Positions 1-5,990 of a stretch of 7,893 nucleotides of DNA are shown here, piece after piece. The position numbers and the translations under genes were made by a program. Source of the stretch: an uncultured Calothrix sp. (GTDB lineage Bacteria > Cyanobacteriota > Cyanobacteriia > Cyanobacteriales > Nostocaceae); contig CAKZYM010000162.1 in assembly GCA_937884685.1 (NCBI GenBank), positions 1 through 7,893 on the forward strand, read 5' to 3'. The notes below the pieces were generated by a model. That model was given only the letters and a program-made list of their open reading frames with translations. It was not told the DNA's origin and did no database searches. How positions within the stretch are numbered: the stretch's first letter is position 1; every line of letters starts with the position of its first letter.

Positions 1-73
1 TCAAATTCAAATCTCTTTTGACAACATTAATTTCGTTTATTCCTGTTGAATCAATATCTTCATGTCTTAATCC
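1..73 (-). pseudogene. Interrupted tnpA of older element, downstream (middle) part
   Basis: This is the continuation of the tyrosine recombinase whose 5' part lies at 5257-5880. Read on the minus strand from base 73, the frame gives GLRHEDIDSTGINEINVV, then KRDLNL, and runs off the window at base 1. It aligns with residues 210-232 of the intact TnpA-like protein at 179-1288 (GLHLIDVQEIDVTG...IIKR), just after the Arg-I motif. The first two codons, GGA TTA, duplicate the last two native codons of the 5' part, so they lie in the duplicated core. The remaining catalytic half (Lys, His-x-x-Arg, His, Tyr) should lie left of base 1 and cannot be seen. The fragment is short, but frame, position and similarity all agree. 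It has no start of its own and is not a working gene. Confidence 0.85.
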
Positions 74-74
74 T
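68..74. repeat. Left core direct repeat (attL core), TAATCCT
   Basis: TAATCCT occurs here and again at 5257-5263. The flanking bases differ on both sides (T/A before, T/A after), so the shared stretch is exactly 7 bp. It lies where the minus-strand tnpA homology stops and the element begins. A 6-8 bp overlap is what a tyrosine recombinase leaves after strand exchange. Here it is read as the crossover core rather than as a fill-in target duplication. Confidence 0.85.
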
Positions 75-178
75 TATAACAACAAAAAAAAGACATTCAA
101 CAACATAAAAAAATAACAACAAATAACCACATATTTGTGATAAAATAATATTATTATTAGTTCTACAACGTGTAATAA
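75..178 (+). promoter_or_regulatory. Element left end: ACAAC subterminal repeats and leader of the recombinase operon
   Basis: This AT-rich leader holds ACAAC at 79-83, 100-104, 116-120 and 165-169. The last copy sits inside TCTACAACGT (162-171), which recurs inverted at 5191-5200 and 5237-5246 near the right end. The copies all face inward, as expected of accessory recombinase binding sites, though that role is inference. The operon promoter must also lie here or in the flank. A weak -10-like TAAAAT occurs at 141-146, with no convincing -35. There is no Shine-Dalgarno sequence before the GTG start at 179. Confidence 0.5.
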
Positions 179-1288
179 GTGATAACTATAGAAAGAGCAA
201 TTGACCCTCAAACTAAAGAAAGGTTTAGTTGCGTATTCGATACAAAAACCTGTTTACCAGTAGAACCAATTCAACGATACTTAAACTATTGTCGAAAAAG
301 ACAATTAGCAGCTAATACAGTTCAAACATATGCTTTTCGGCTATTAAATTTTTGGCAATGGCTAGAATATAAATCTTTAGATTGGCAACAAGTTGGCTCT
401 TATGAATTAGCTGATTTTGTTAACTGGTATCTTCTTGGTGGAGATGTAGAAGTTATTTCAGAAGAAGTTAGAGAAGTAGTATCCAAGCGTAGTGCGCGTA
501 CAGTGAATCAGGCAATAACAGCAATTCAAGAAATGTATGAGTTTCATGTTTTGGAAGGCAGGATTGATGATAAACAATTCGCTTATCAGCAATATGGTTG
601 GGGTAAGCGAAGTGGTTTTTTGCGAGGCATTGTTAAAAGTAGTCCCCAAAAACGTAAGCGAATAAAGTTAAAAGAACCATCATGTTTTCCAGGTTGTTTA
701 ACCAATGAACAAGTAAGTCAATTAGCAAATGCTTGCTATACCTATCGGGACAGATTGATAGTAATGCTGTTACGAGAAACAGGAGTTAGACGAGGTGAAT
801 TATTAGGGCTACATTTAATAGATGTACAAGAAATAGATGTTACAGGTCGAATTAGAATTATCAAACGCAATGATAATCCCAATGGTGCCTTCGTTAAAGG
901 TCAATCCCGAGAAATTCCTATCTTACATAATCGTAAAGCAATACAAGAAACCTTTCATGCTTACTTGTTAAAAGAATATCCTCCGGAAGCAGAAAAATTT
1001 CAACATGGAATGCTGTTTGTCAATTTAGATGGTAAGTACAAAGGAAAGCCTATGACCAGTGCCAGGTTAAATAACCTGTTTTACCAGCTAAGAGATAGGA
1101 CAGGTATTAGAGCTTATCCTCACCTTTTTAGACATACCTTTGCTACTCGTATGTTGCAAGCTGGTTACATGGATCAATATGTACAACAATTGTTAGGACA
1201 TAAGTCAATTGTAACTACAAAAGATATATACTCTCATGTACTTCAGGAAATGAATTTAGATGATTATTTAACAAATGCTGAAGAATAA
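179..1288 (+). CDS. tnpA: TnpA-like tyrosine recombinase (transposase A of Tn554 type)
   Basis: Site-specific tyrosine recombinase, expected to bind the element ends and cut and rejoin DNA through a 3'-phosphotyrosine. At 369 aa it is close to Tn554 TnpA (about 360). The N-terminal part (about 20-150) is an all-helical core-binding domain of the SAM-like phage-integrase type. The catalytic domain carries the full set: R204 in TGVRRGEL, K240 in VKGQSREIPI, H315 and R318 in HLFRHTFAT, H341 in LLGHKS, and nucleophile Y351. The start is GTG directly after two in-frame TAA codons, so no upstream extension is possible. The N-terminal length matches the paralogue on the minus strand at 5257-5880. 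No ribosome binding site is evident. The 3' end overlaps the next gene by 14 bp, which suggests translational coupling. The assignment to the TnpA role rests on size, gene order and similarity within the family. Confidence 0.9.
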   Translation: MITIERAIDPQTKERFSCVFDTKTCLPVEPIQRYLNYCRKRQLAANTVQTYAFRLLNFWQWLEYKSLDWQQVGSYELADFVNWYLLGGDVEVISEEVREVVSKRSARTVNQAITAIQEMYEFHVLEGRIDDKQFAYQQYGWGKRSGFLRGIVKSSPQKRKRIKLKEPSCFPGCLTNEQVSQLANACYTYRDRLIVMLLRETGVRRGELLGLHLIDVQEIDVTGRIRIIKRNDNPNGAFVKGQSREIPILHNRKAIQETFHAYLLKEYPPEAEKFQHGMLFVNLDGKYKGKPMTSARLNNLFYQLRDRTGIRAYPHLFRHTFATRMLQAGYMDQYVQQLLGHKSIVTTKDIYSHVLQEMNLDDYLTNAEE

Positions 1289-2747
1289 GATACTACCAAT
1301 TGAAGCGTTACAGAAGAAAATAACTGATTCGGAATTAGGTCAGGAGTGGATTAATGATTCTTTAGTCAATAAAGATGTTTGGGCTTTGAGTGATTTAGGT
1401 TATACAGAAGAAGAATTAAAAATTATTGGAAGTCGTAACCTTTATTTTACAAGTATTGTCTCACCTTGGTTAAAGTTATTGGCTAAATTGACTGCTAAAG
1501 CTATTGCTAGAAATAAGCACAGTGTAGATATAATTAGACGCAGAATTTCACAACTTAAACAATTAGATGAGTTTTTAATATCTAAAGGTTATACCCAACC
1601 GAATATGATAACAAATACTTTGTTACAAGAATTTATCGCTTGTAATAGAGAACGACAATCTACTATAAATTATATTACGAAGTTGTGGGCTGAAGAACAA
1701 TGGCTAAAACTTGATTATATTCCTACTAAAATTCCAATAAAAACTCCTAAAATAGAAACTATACCAGAAGAGGTTTTACATCAAGTATATGAAAATTTTG
1801 ATTTATTACCAGCACCATTAGAGAGACTTTTTAGGTTACAGATTGTACTAGGATGTCGCCTTGGTGAACTACTAAAAATGCCTCGCCAATGTCTAAAGCA
1901 AGAAGGTGACAGTTGGTTTTTATTAAGATGGATTGAAAAGCGAAAATGTTGGCGTTTTTATCAAATACATCCTCTAGTAGCTGAATTAATTAAAGAACAG
2001 CAAAAGTGTTTGGATATAAAACTTGATTCAAATTCGGATTTTGACAAGTTGTTCTGTAAGCTTTCTACATATAGTAAAGATATTGGCAGTCGAGGAAATA
2101 GATTTAAAGTAGAGCCAGTTTATCTTGCAGAAGTATTAAATAGAGCAACTATTTATGCATGGCTAAAAGGTTTTAGTTCTGAAGCTAATCTTAAAGATAA
2201 ATATGGTAATAAATTCAATTTAACAAGTCATATGTTTCGACGCACTAAAGCAAGTATTATGGCTTATTGTGAAGCAGAAGATGAATACATTGCTGCGGTT
2301 TTGGGTCATGGTTCTTTAGATATGCTTCCTCATTATAGAAAACGTTCTTTAGAACGATTGGAGAAAGAAGCGAATGCTAAAAATTATGTAGATATGTATG
2401 GTCGAGTTACTAGCTTTAAGCCCAGAAAACAGCGATACGAACAATTAGCACAAATTATGGACATTAAAGTTAGTACTAGTTTGGGTGAGTGTCATCGACC
2501 CACAATGTTAGGTGATTGTCAGTATCGCTACGCTTGTTTAAGTTGTGGTTATCATCGGGTAACAGAAGCAGATAAACCCAAAATAGAAGCTGATATAAAA
2601 AATTTAGAGCAAGATTTGGAGCAAGCAAATAATGCAGGACAAGAACGAAGAGTTACAGAAATTAATAGATTACTAGAATTGCTAAAAACTAGATTAAAAG
2701 GATTAGATCAACTTAAAAATTTGAGAGAAGGAGTGAATGATGAGTAA
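1275..2747 (+). CDS. Second tyrosine recombinase of the element, with C-terminal Cys cluster
   Basis: A 490-aa tyrosine recombinase with a complete active site: R195 in LGCRLGEL, a hairpin lysine at K222 or K224 (WIEKRKCW), H319 and R322 in HMFRRTKAS, H345 in VLGHGS, and nucleophile Y354 in HYRKRS. Residues 60-165 look like the helical core-binding domain. Past the tyrosine is an extension of about 135 residues. It has C406, C415, C421 and C424 (probable zinc site, CxxC at its end), then a charged helical stretch (about 430-485) that looks like a coiled coil. The start ATG lies within the end of the preceding gene, with no Shine-Dalgarno sequence, and the 3' end overlaps the following gene by 11 bp. 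It does not match the usual two-recombinase Tn554 plan and is best seen as the middle partner of a trio, as in RIT elements. Its distinct role is unknown. Confidence 0.88.
   Translation: MLKNKILPIEALQKKITDSELGQEWINDSLVNKDVWALSDLGYTEEELKIIGSRNLYFTSIVSPWLKLLAKLTAKAIARNKHSVDIIRRRISQLKQLDEFLISKGYTQPNMITNTLLQEFIACNRERQSTINYITKLWAEEQWLKLDYIPTKIPIKTPKIETIPEEVLHQVYENFDLLPAPLERLFRLQIVLGCRLGELLKMPRQCLKQEGDSWFLLRWIEKRKCWRFYQIHPLVAELIKEQQKCLDIKLDSNSDFDKLFCKLSTYSKDIGSRGNRFKVEPVYLAEVLNRATIYAWLKGFSSEANLKDKYGNKFNLTSHMFRRTKASIMAYCEAEDEYIAAVLGHGSLDMLPHYRKRSLERLEKEANAKNYVDMYGRVTSFKPRKQRYEQLAQIMDIKVSTSLGECHRPTMLGDCQYRYACLSCGYHRVTEADKPKIEADIKNLEQDLEQANNAGQERRVTEINRLLELLKTRLKGLDQLKNLREGVNDE
2728..2733 (+). promoter_or_regulatory. 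Ribosome binding site before the third recombinase
   Basis: AAGGAG lies 3 nt before the ATG at 2737 and 6 nt before a second in-frame ATG at 2740. The spacing favours the second ATG, so the real protein may be one residue shorter than annotated. It is the only clear Shine-Dalgarno sequence in this operon. That suggests this gene has its own initiation in addition to coupling with the upstream gene. Confidence 0.6.
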
Positions 2748-4554
2748 TCGAAAATATCAGCCTATCTCTATTCATCAAACATTAAAAGGTACATTAAAAA
2801 TTGATTGGAAATCTCAGTACAATAATGAATATTATTGCATTAGATGTGGCAGTAAACTGAAAAATTTTACTGTTCAGAAGAAGAGTAAATGTAAGTTAGA
2901 TATTTTTTGTACTAATTGTAATAAAACAATTAGTTTAACTAATAAAGTTCCTGCATATACTTATAATTATTGTCCTCAAATAGAATGCCCTAACCCTTTA
3001 TGTACTCAAATTGGTCATGATGGACAAAAAGGATGGATATATCTTTACTCACCTCAATCAAAAAAATATAGATGTCGTTTTTGTCGTATTACTTTTGATA
3101 ATAGTTCAACTCATTATGCTGGATGGATAGGTAGTCTTCGAGAATCAGAATTATTACCCTTTAGCTTTGAAAAAAATACTTGGGATTTGCGACATTTTTA
3201 TGAAAAACCAAAAACCAAGAAATTATATTTCCAAAAAGTTTATCCTCAATGGTATCAAATAGAAGTTAAAAAATATTTGCATTACTTATTGAAAACAAAA
3301 ATATATAGTGCTGATTCAACTATTAATTCTAAACTTTCAGTATTTAGGCAATTAGGAGAAATAATTACCAGTCAAAAAATATTAAATAGTAAGAGTATTA
3401 ATCGAAATACCATAGTCAGCTTTTTAGACAGGTACAAGAATAATAAAAATGAAGTTATCAACGTAAAACTAAGTAACTTAAGAGATTTCTTTGAATGGTT
3501 AAACTTAGATGTTTCGTTATTGATTCGTAGTCGTGACTTTTTGAAAGAGAATAGAAATGATGTTGATTGGTTAGATGAAGTCACTCGTCAAGGTATTGAG
3601 CAGAACTTAGATAAAATTCCTCCTCCTATTGCTCGTCAATACTTAATTCAGGCTTATATTGCTGCTAGACCTGGTGATGTATGCCATCTTTGTTTTGATT
3701 GTTTGGTAGAAGAAAATGCTAAATGGTACATTCGGTTTTTTCAACAAAAGAAAAATAGACATCACAAAATACTTGTTAGCAGAAAAATTAGAAGTATAAT
3801 AGAGAAACAGCAACAATGGATTAAAGATACTTTTGGCGAAAATTATTCATATCTATTTTGTCATTTTCGAGGTATACATATCAAATCCTATCCAAAGTTT
3901 TCTAATATTAAACCTTTACCAATACCACCTCACGTAGACGCATCTAATAATCCCTTAATTCGTATTATAAGATTATTGATAGAAAGAGAAAATATAATAG
4001 ATGCCAATGGACGAAAACCTAACTTTACAGGAAAAATTACTCGTTCGAGTAGACTACAAGAAGTTCGTACAAAGTATGGTATTAAAGCTGCCCAATTGTA
4101 TGCAGACCATGAAACCAGCAAAACTACTTTTCAACATTATGCACCACCAACCTCCGAACAAGTAGCACTTGTTGATTTGCCATTTCAGGAACTATTAATG
4201 AATCCTGAAAATAAGTTTTTACCCTGGCAATCTTTACCAGAAAGCTTACTTAAAAATCCCAAAGCTCACGAATTAGATTTAGAAATCGCACCACGATTAG
4301 TAGTTTATGGACATTGCGCTTTAAACCCTAAAACACCTTGCCCTATTAATCTTTTCCCATCTTGTTATGGTTGCTCTAGTTTTCGTCCTAGTACTGGTAA
4401 ATTACCTTTATATGAACGTCAGTATGAAGGAGAGCAAAAAAGATTAGCAGAAGCTGAAATTAGAGGTGCATCCTTAGCTTATGAAGAAGCGAAAGCAACA
4501 ATTGAAGCAATGGATAAATGGCTCCCTGAATTAAAGAAGTTAGCTAATGGTTAA
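2737..4554 (+). CDS. Large tyrosine recombinase with N-terminal zinc-finger-like region (TnpB-like)
   Basis: A 605-aa recombinase, similar in size to Tn554 TnpB. The N-terminus carries two probable zinc-binding modules: C34xxC37 with C58xxC61 (C52 between), then C79, C84 and C89 with C113xxC116. Such ribbons are typical of DNA-binding transposase ends. The central helical domain spans about 180-285. In the catalytic domain R311 lies in AARPGDVCHL and the lysines lie in QQKKNRHHK, followed by R439, H458 in ADHETS and nucleophile Y468 in HYAPP. The usual box II histidine (HxxR) is replaced: the motif reads RSSR at 436-439. The C-terminus repeats the pattern of the preceding recombinase: C527, C535, C543 and C546, then a charged helical tail. 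The gene overlaps tnpC by 8 bp. Size, position directly before tnpC and the Cys-rich ends suggest the TnpB role. That name is an inference, since the middle recombinase is an alternative candidate. Confidence 0.85.
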   Translation: MMSNRKYQPISIHQTLKGTLKIDWKSQYNNEYYCIRCGSKLKNFTVQKKSKCKLDIFCTNCNKTISLTNKVPAYTYNYCPQIECPNPLCTQIGHDGQKGWIYLYSPQSKKYRCRFCRITFDNSSTHYAGWIGSLRESELLPFSFEKNTWDLRHFYEKPKTKKLYFQKVYPQWYQIEVKKYLHYLLKTKIYSADSTINSKLSVFRQLGEIITSQKILNSKSINRNTIVSFLDRYKNNKNEVINVKLSNLRDFFEWLNLDVSLLIRSRDFLKENRNDVDWLDEVTRQGIEQNLDKIPPPIARQYLIQAYIAARPGDVCHLCFDCLVEENAKWYIRFFQQKKNRHHKILVSRKIRSIIEKQQQWIKDTFGENYSYLFCHFRGIHIKSYPKFSNIKPLPIPPHVDASNNPLIRIIRLLIERENIIDANGRKPNFTGKITRSSRLQEVRTKYGIKAAQLYADHETSKTTFQHYAPPTSEQVALVDLPFQELLMNPENKFLPWQSLPESLLKNPKAHELDLEIAPRLVVYGHCALNPKTPCPINLFPSCYGCSSFRPSTGKLPLYERQYEGEQKRLAEAEIRGASLAYEEAKATIEAMDKWLPELKKLANG

Positions 4555-5047
4555 AAAACTACGTCGAGAAAAACAAACTGAAGTTCTCCGTCGCACTCAA
4601 GCTAAAAGAAAGGAACAAAAAAAGGAGCAAGTTTTAAAGGCAATTCAAGAACTACAGAAAACAAAACAATCTCTTACCTTTAAAAATATAGCTACTGTAG
4701 CTGGTTGTTCCATTTCTTATCTCTACAAATGGGATGATATAAAAATGTATATCCACGAACTTCAACAAAAAAAGGAAATTACTCTTAATTCTATAGAAGA
4801 TAATAATAAATATCAGCCTCACAGCCTTAAAACCTTACATGAAGTCGCCAAAAAAAGAATTCGTGTTCTGGAAGCAACTATTAGAGAACTTAAACATCAA
4901 AATGATTTACTACGAGGTCATGTAACTGAAATATACGAACTTAGAGATGAATGCCAAAGACTACGAACACAATTAAGAGAAGTAACAAGTCCGAGTCCAT
5001 CAAACAAAGTAATTCCTATACAAACATCAGTCAAGAAAACTACTTGA
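4547..5047 (+). CDS. tnpC: TnpC-like accessory protein (HTH plus coiled coil)
   Basis: A 166-aa basic protein in the position of Tn554 TnpC and of the related DUF6262-type proteins. The N-terminal 30 residues are strongly charged (KKLRREKQ, KRKEQKKEQ). Residues 43-62 (SLTFKNIATVAGCSISYLYK) resemble a helix-turn-helix like that of TetR-type regulators. Residues about 93-146 form a heptad-like helix rich in Leu, Glu and Arg, a likely coiled coil for dimerisation. In Tn554, TnpC is not strictly required but affects transposition frequency and orientation, and a similar auxiliary role is inferred here. The start ATG lies inside the end of the preceding gene, 8-bp overlap, with only a weak AAGAAG upstream. 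It is the last gene of the element, with no cargo gene after it. Confidence 0.82.
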   Translation: MVKKLRREKQTEVLRRTQAKRKEQKKEQVLKAIQELQKTKQSLTFKNIATVAGCSISYLYKWDDIKMYIHELQQKKEITLNSIEDNNKYQPHSLKTLHEVAKKRIRVLEATIRELKHQNDLLRGHVTEIYELRDECQRLRTQLREVTSPSPSNKVIPIQTSVKKTT

Positions 5048-5256
5048 CTTTCAGATTAATCAAGAAATTGTAAACAAAACTGAATAAAGCTGAAAATAAA
5101 TGATTAATTTTTCTTAAGTAATTAAAATAAAAATTTAGGGATGTTTTAAGCAAAAAAAGATGAATAATGAAATTGCGACTTTATCAACTTACGTTGTAGA
5201 CGTTGTGTTGGGAAAGCTTCGTTGTATAAAAGGTTTACGTTGTAGAATTTACATAA
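5048..5256. repeat. Element right end: non-coding tail with GTTGT subterminal repeats
   Basis: This stretch of 209 bp after tnpC has no gene of its own. GTTGT (ACAAC on the minus strand, so facing inward) occurs at 5193-5197, 5202-5206, 5221-5225 and 5239-5243, each preceded by C. ACGTTGTAGA occurs twice, at 5191-5200 and 5237-5246. The second copy extends to 5247, giving an 11-bp perfect inverted match to 161-171 near the left end. These are probable recombinase or accessory-protein binding sites. A weak inverted pair, ATTAATCA/TGATTAAT (about 5055-5062 and 5101-5108), is too far apart to call a terminator. Confidence 0.6.
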
Positions 5257-5263
5257 TAATCCT
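5257..5263. repeat. Right core direct repeat (attR core), TAATCCT
   Basis: Second copy of the 7-bp core at 68-74. On the minus strand it contains the codons GGA TTA (Gly-Leu) of the interrupted tnpA. It is the last point at which that gene's 5' part agrees with the family. Confidence 0.85.
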
Positions 5264-5880
5264 AAAACTTCTCCTATCCGCATTCCTGTTTCATACAGTA
5301 AGCAAATTATAAATTTATCTCTTTTACAATTACATCCATTAATTAATAGTGTTACTTCATTCTTAGTAAGACATCTTGGAAATGTTTTTGGTTCTTTTAG
5401 CTTGAGTAATTTACTTTTAATAGGTTTATCTTGACTAATGTGGTAAAGAAGTGATTTATATTTTCTGTTGTTGGGAAAGGATGTATTTTTGTAGGCATTT
5501 AAAGTTCTAACTGTACCCATGTTAGAGTGAAATTCATAGAAACCGATGACTGTTGTAATTGCATGATTGATAGTTTTTTCACAACGAGAGGCTTGTTGTG
5601 GTTTTAAAGAAATTACTTTAGGGTTCGGGTTTCTTAGCCAATTTATAAAATCTGCTAGTTCTTTTGTTTTTATCTCTTTCCAATCATAATGATTATCTTG
5701 AAGAAATTCCCAGTACATTTTCAAATTGCGGGCATAGCTGACAATTGTATTTGGAGAACGTTCTAAGTTATCAAGGTAATGCAAGTATTCTTCAATCGGT
5801 TTTACAGGTAAGAAGTCATCATCTAATACCATCCATATTGTTTTGCTGATATTGGGGAGCCAACCTTTTTGCAACTTCAT
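5257..5880 (-). pseudogene. Interrupted tnpA of older Tn554-like element, 5' part
   Basis: Residues 1-208 of a TnpA-like tyrosine recombinase, clearly paralogous to the protein at 179-1288. Shared blocks include LPVxPI, ELADFxNW, LKEPxxFPxCLT and ETGxRxGExLGL. The helical core-binding domain and the Arg-I motif (R201 in ETGMRIGEVLGL) are intact. The catalytic Lys, HxxR, His and Tyr are missing because the younger element is inserted right after GEVLGL. The open frame continues into that element's right end to a stop at 5146-5148. This would add 36 unrelated residues and give a 244-aa chimera with no nucleophile. The start is ATG at 5880 with no Shine-Dalgarno sequence, and its N-terminal length matches the intact paralogue. 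The remainder continues in frame at 73-1. A truncated product could still bind DNA, but that is speculation. Confidence 0.88.
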
Positions 5881-5990
5881 TGTTTATGTTGTTTAAAGAG
5901 TGTGTCATAAAATTAAACAACGTTATGGCATGGGAGTCTATTACCTTTGTTGTGGTTGTTGTTGTTGTTTTTATTTGTGGTACGCATAAG
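5881..5990 (-). repeat. Left-end leader of older element with ACAAC/GTT repeats
   Basis: The leader upstream of the interrupted tnpA mirrors that of the younger element. GTTGT (minus-strand ACAAC) occurs at 5888-5892 and 5949-5953, and several times within a (GTT)5 run at 5955-5969. An AACAACGTTA word with the opposite orientation lies near 5915-5925. The length from start codon to predicted edge (about 105-115 bp) matches the 105 bp between GTG and core in the younger element. A promoter for the minus-strand tnpA should lie here, but no clear -35/-10 pair is seen. Confidence 0.5.

Larger units (their letters stand above)
75..5263 (+). mobile_element. Complete Tn554/RIT-like transposon with three tyrosine recombinases and TnpC
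   Basis: A 5189-bp unit (one core copy counted) is delimited by the 7-bp direct repeats at 68-74 and 5257-5263. It contains four overlapping plus-strand genes: TnpA-like recombinase, second recombinase, third zinc-finger recombinase and TnpC-like protein. About 100 bp of leader and 209 bp of tail are non-coding, and no cargo gene is seen. Known relatives are Tn554 (TnpA, TnpB, TnpC) and RIT elements (three recombinases in tandem). This unit combines three recombinases with a TnpC-like gene. It shows no classical long terminal inverted repeats, only inward-facing subterminal ACAAC motifs. Removing it restores an open tnpA frame on the minus strand. All four genes are open, so it may still be active, which is inference. 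Confidence 0.85.

Noticed and set aside
18..46. TTGACA at 18-23 as a -35 box for the recombinase operon
   Set aside because: No -10 lies at the right spacing. The hexamer is within the coding sequence of the interrupted minus-strand tnpA and over 150 bp from the start codon.
128..139. CACA-TATT-TGTG as an operator
   Set aside because: Arms of 4 bp in an AT-rich leader are expected by chance, and no partner site or regulator supports it.
458..649. Minus-strand open frame of 63 codons inside the TnpA-like gene
   Set aside because: It lies opposite a gene with a complete recombinase active site and has no similarity or ribosome binding site of its own.
3372..4121. Two minus-strand open frames (3372-3584 and 3930-4121) inside the third recombinase
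   Set aside because: Both are antisense shadows of a conserved coding region, of low complexity, with no supporting signals.
5049..5108. Inverted pairs TTTCAG/CTGAAA and ATTAATCA/TGATTAAT as a terminator of the transposon operon
   Set aside because: The arms are AT-rich and about 40 nt apart with no T-run directly after a GC stem.
5949..5969. GTT-rich run as a CRISPR or microsatellite array
   Set aside because: Units are only 3 bp with no spacers. The run is better explained as part of the ACAAC-type end repeats of this element family.
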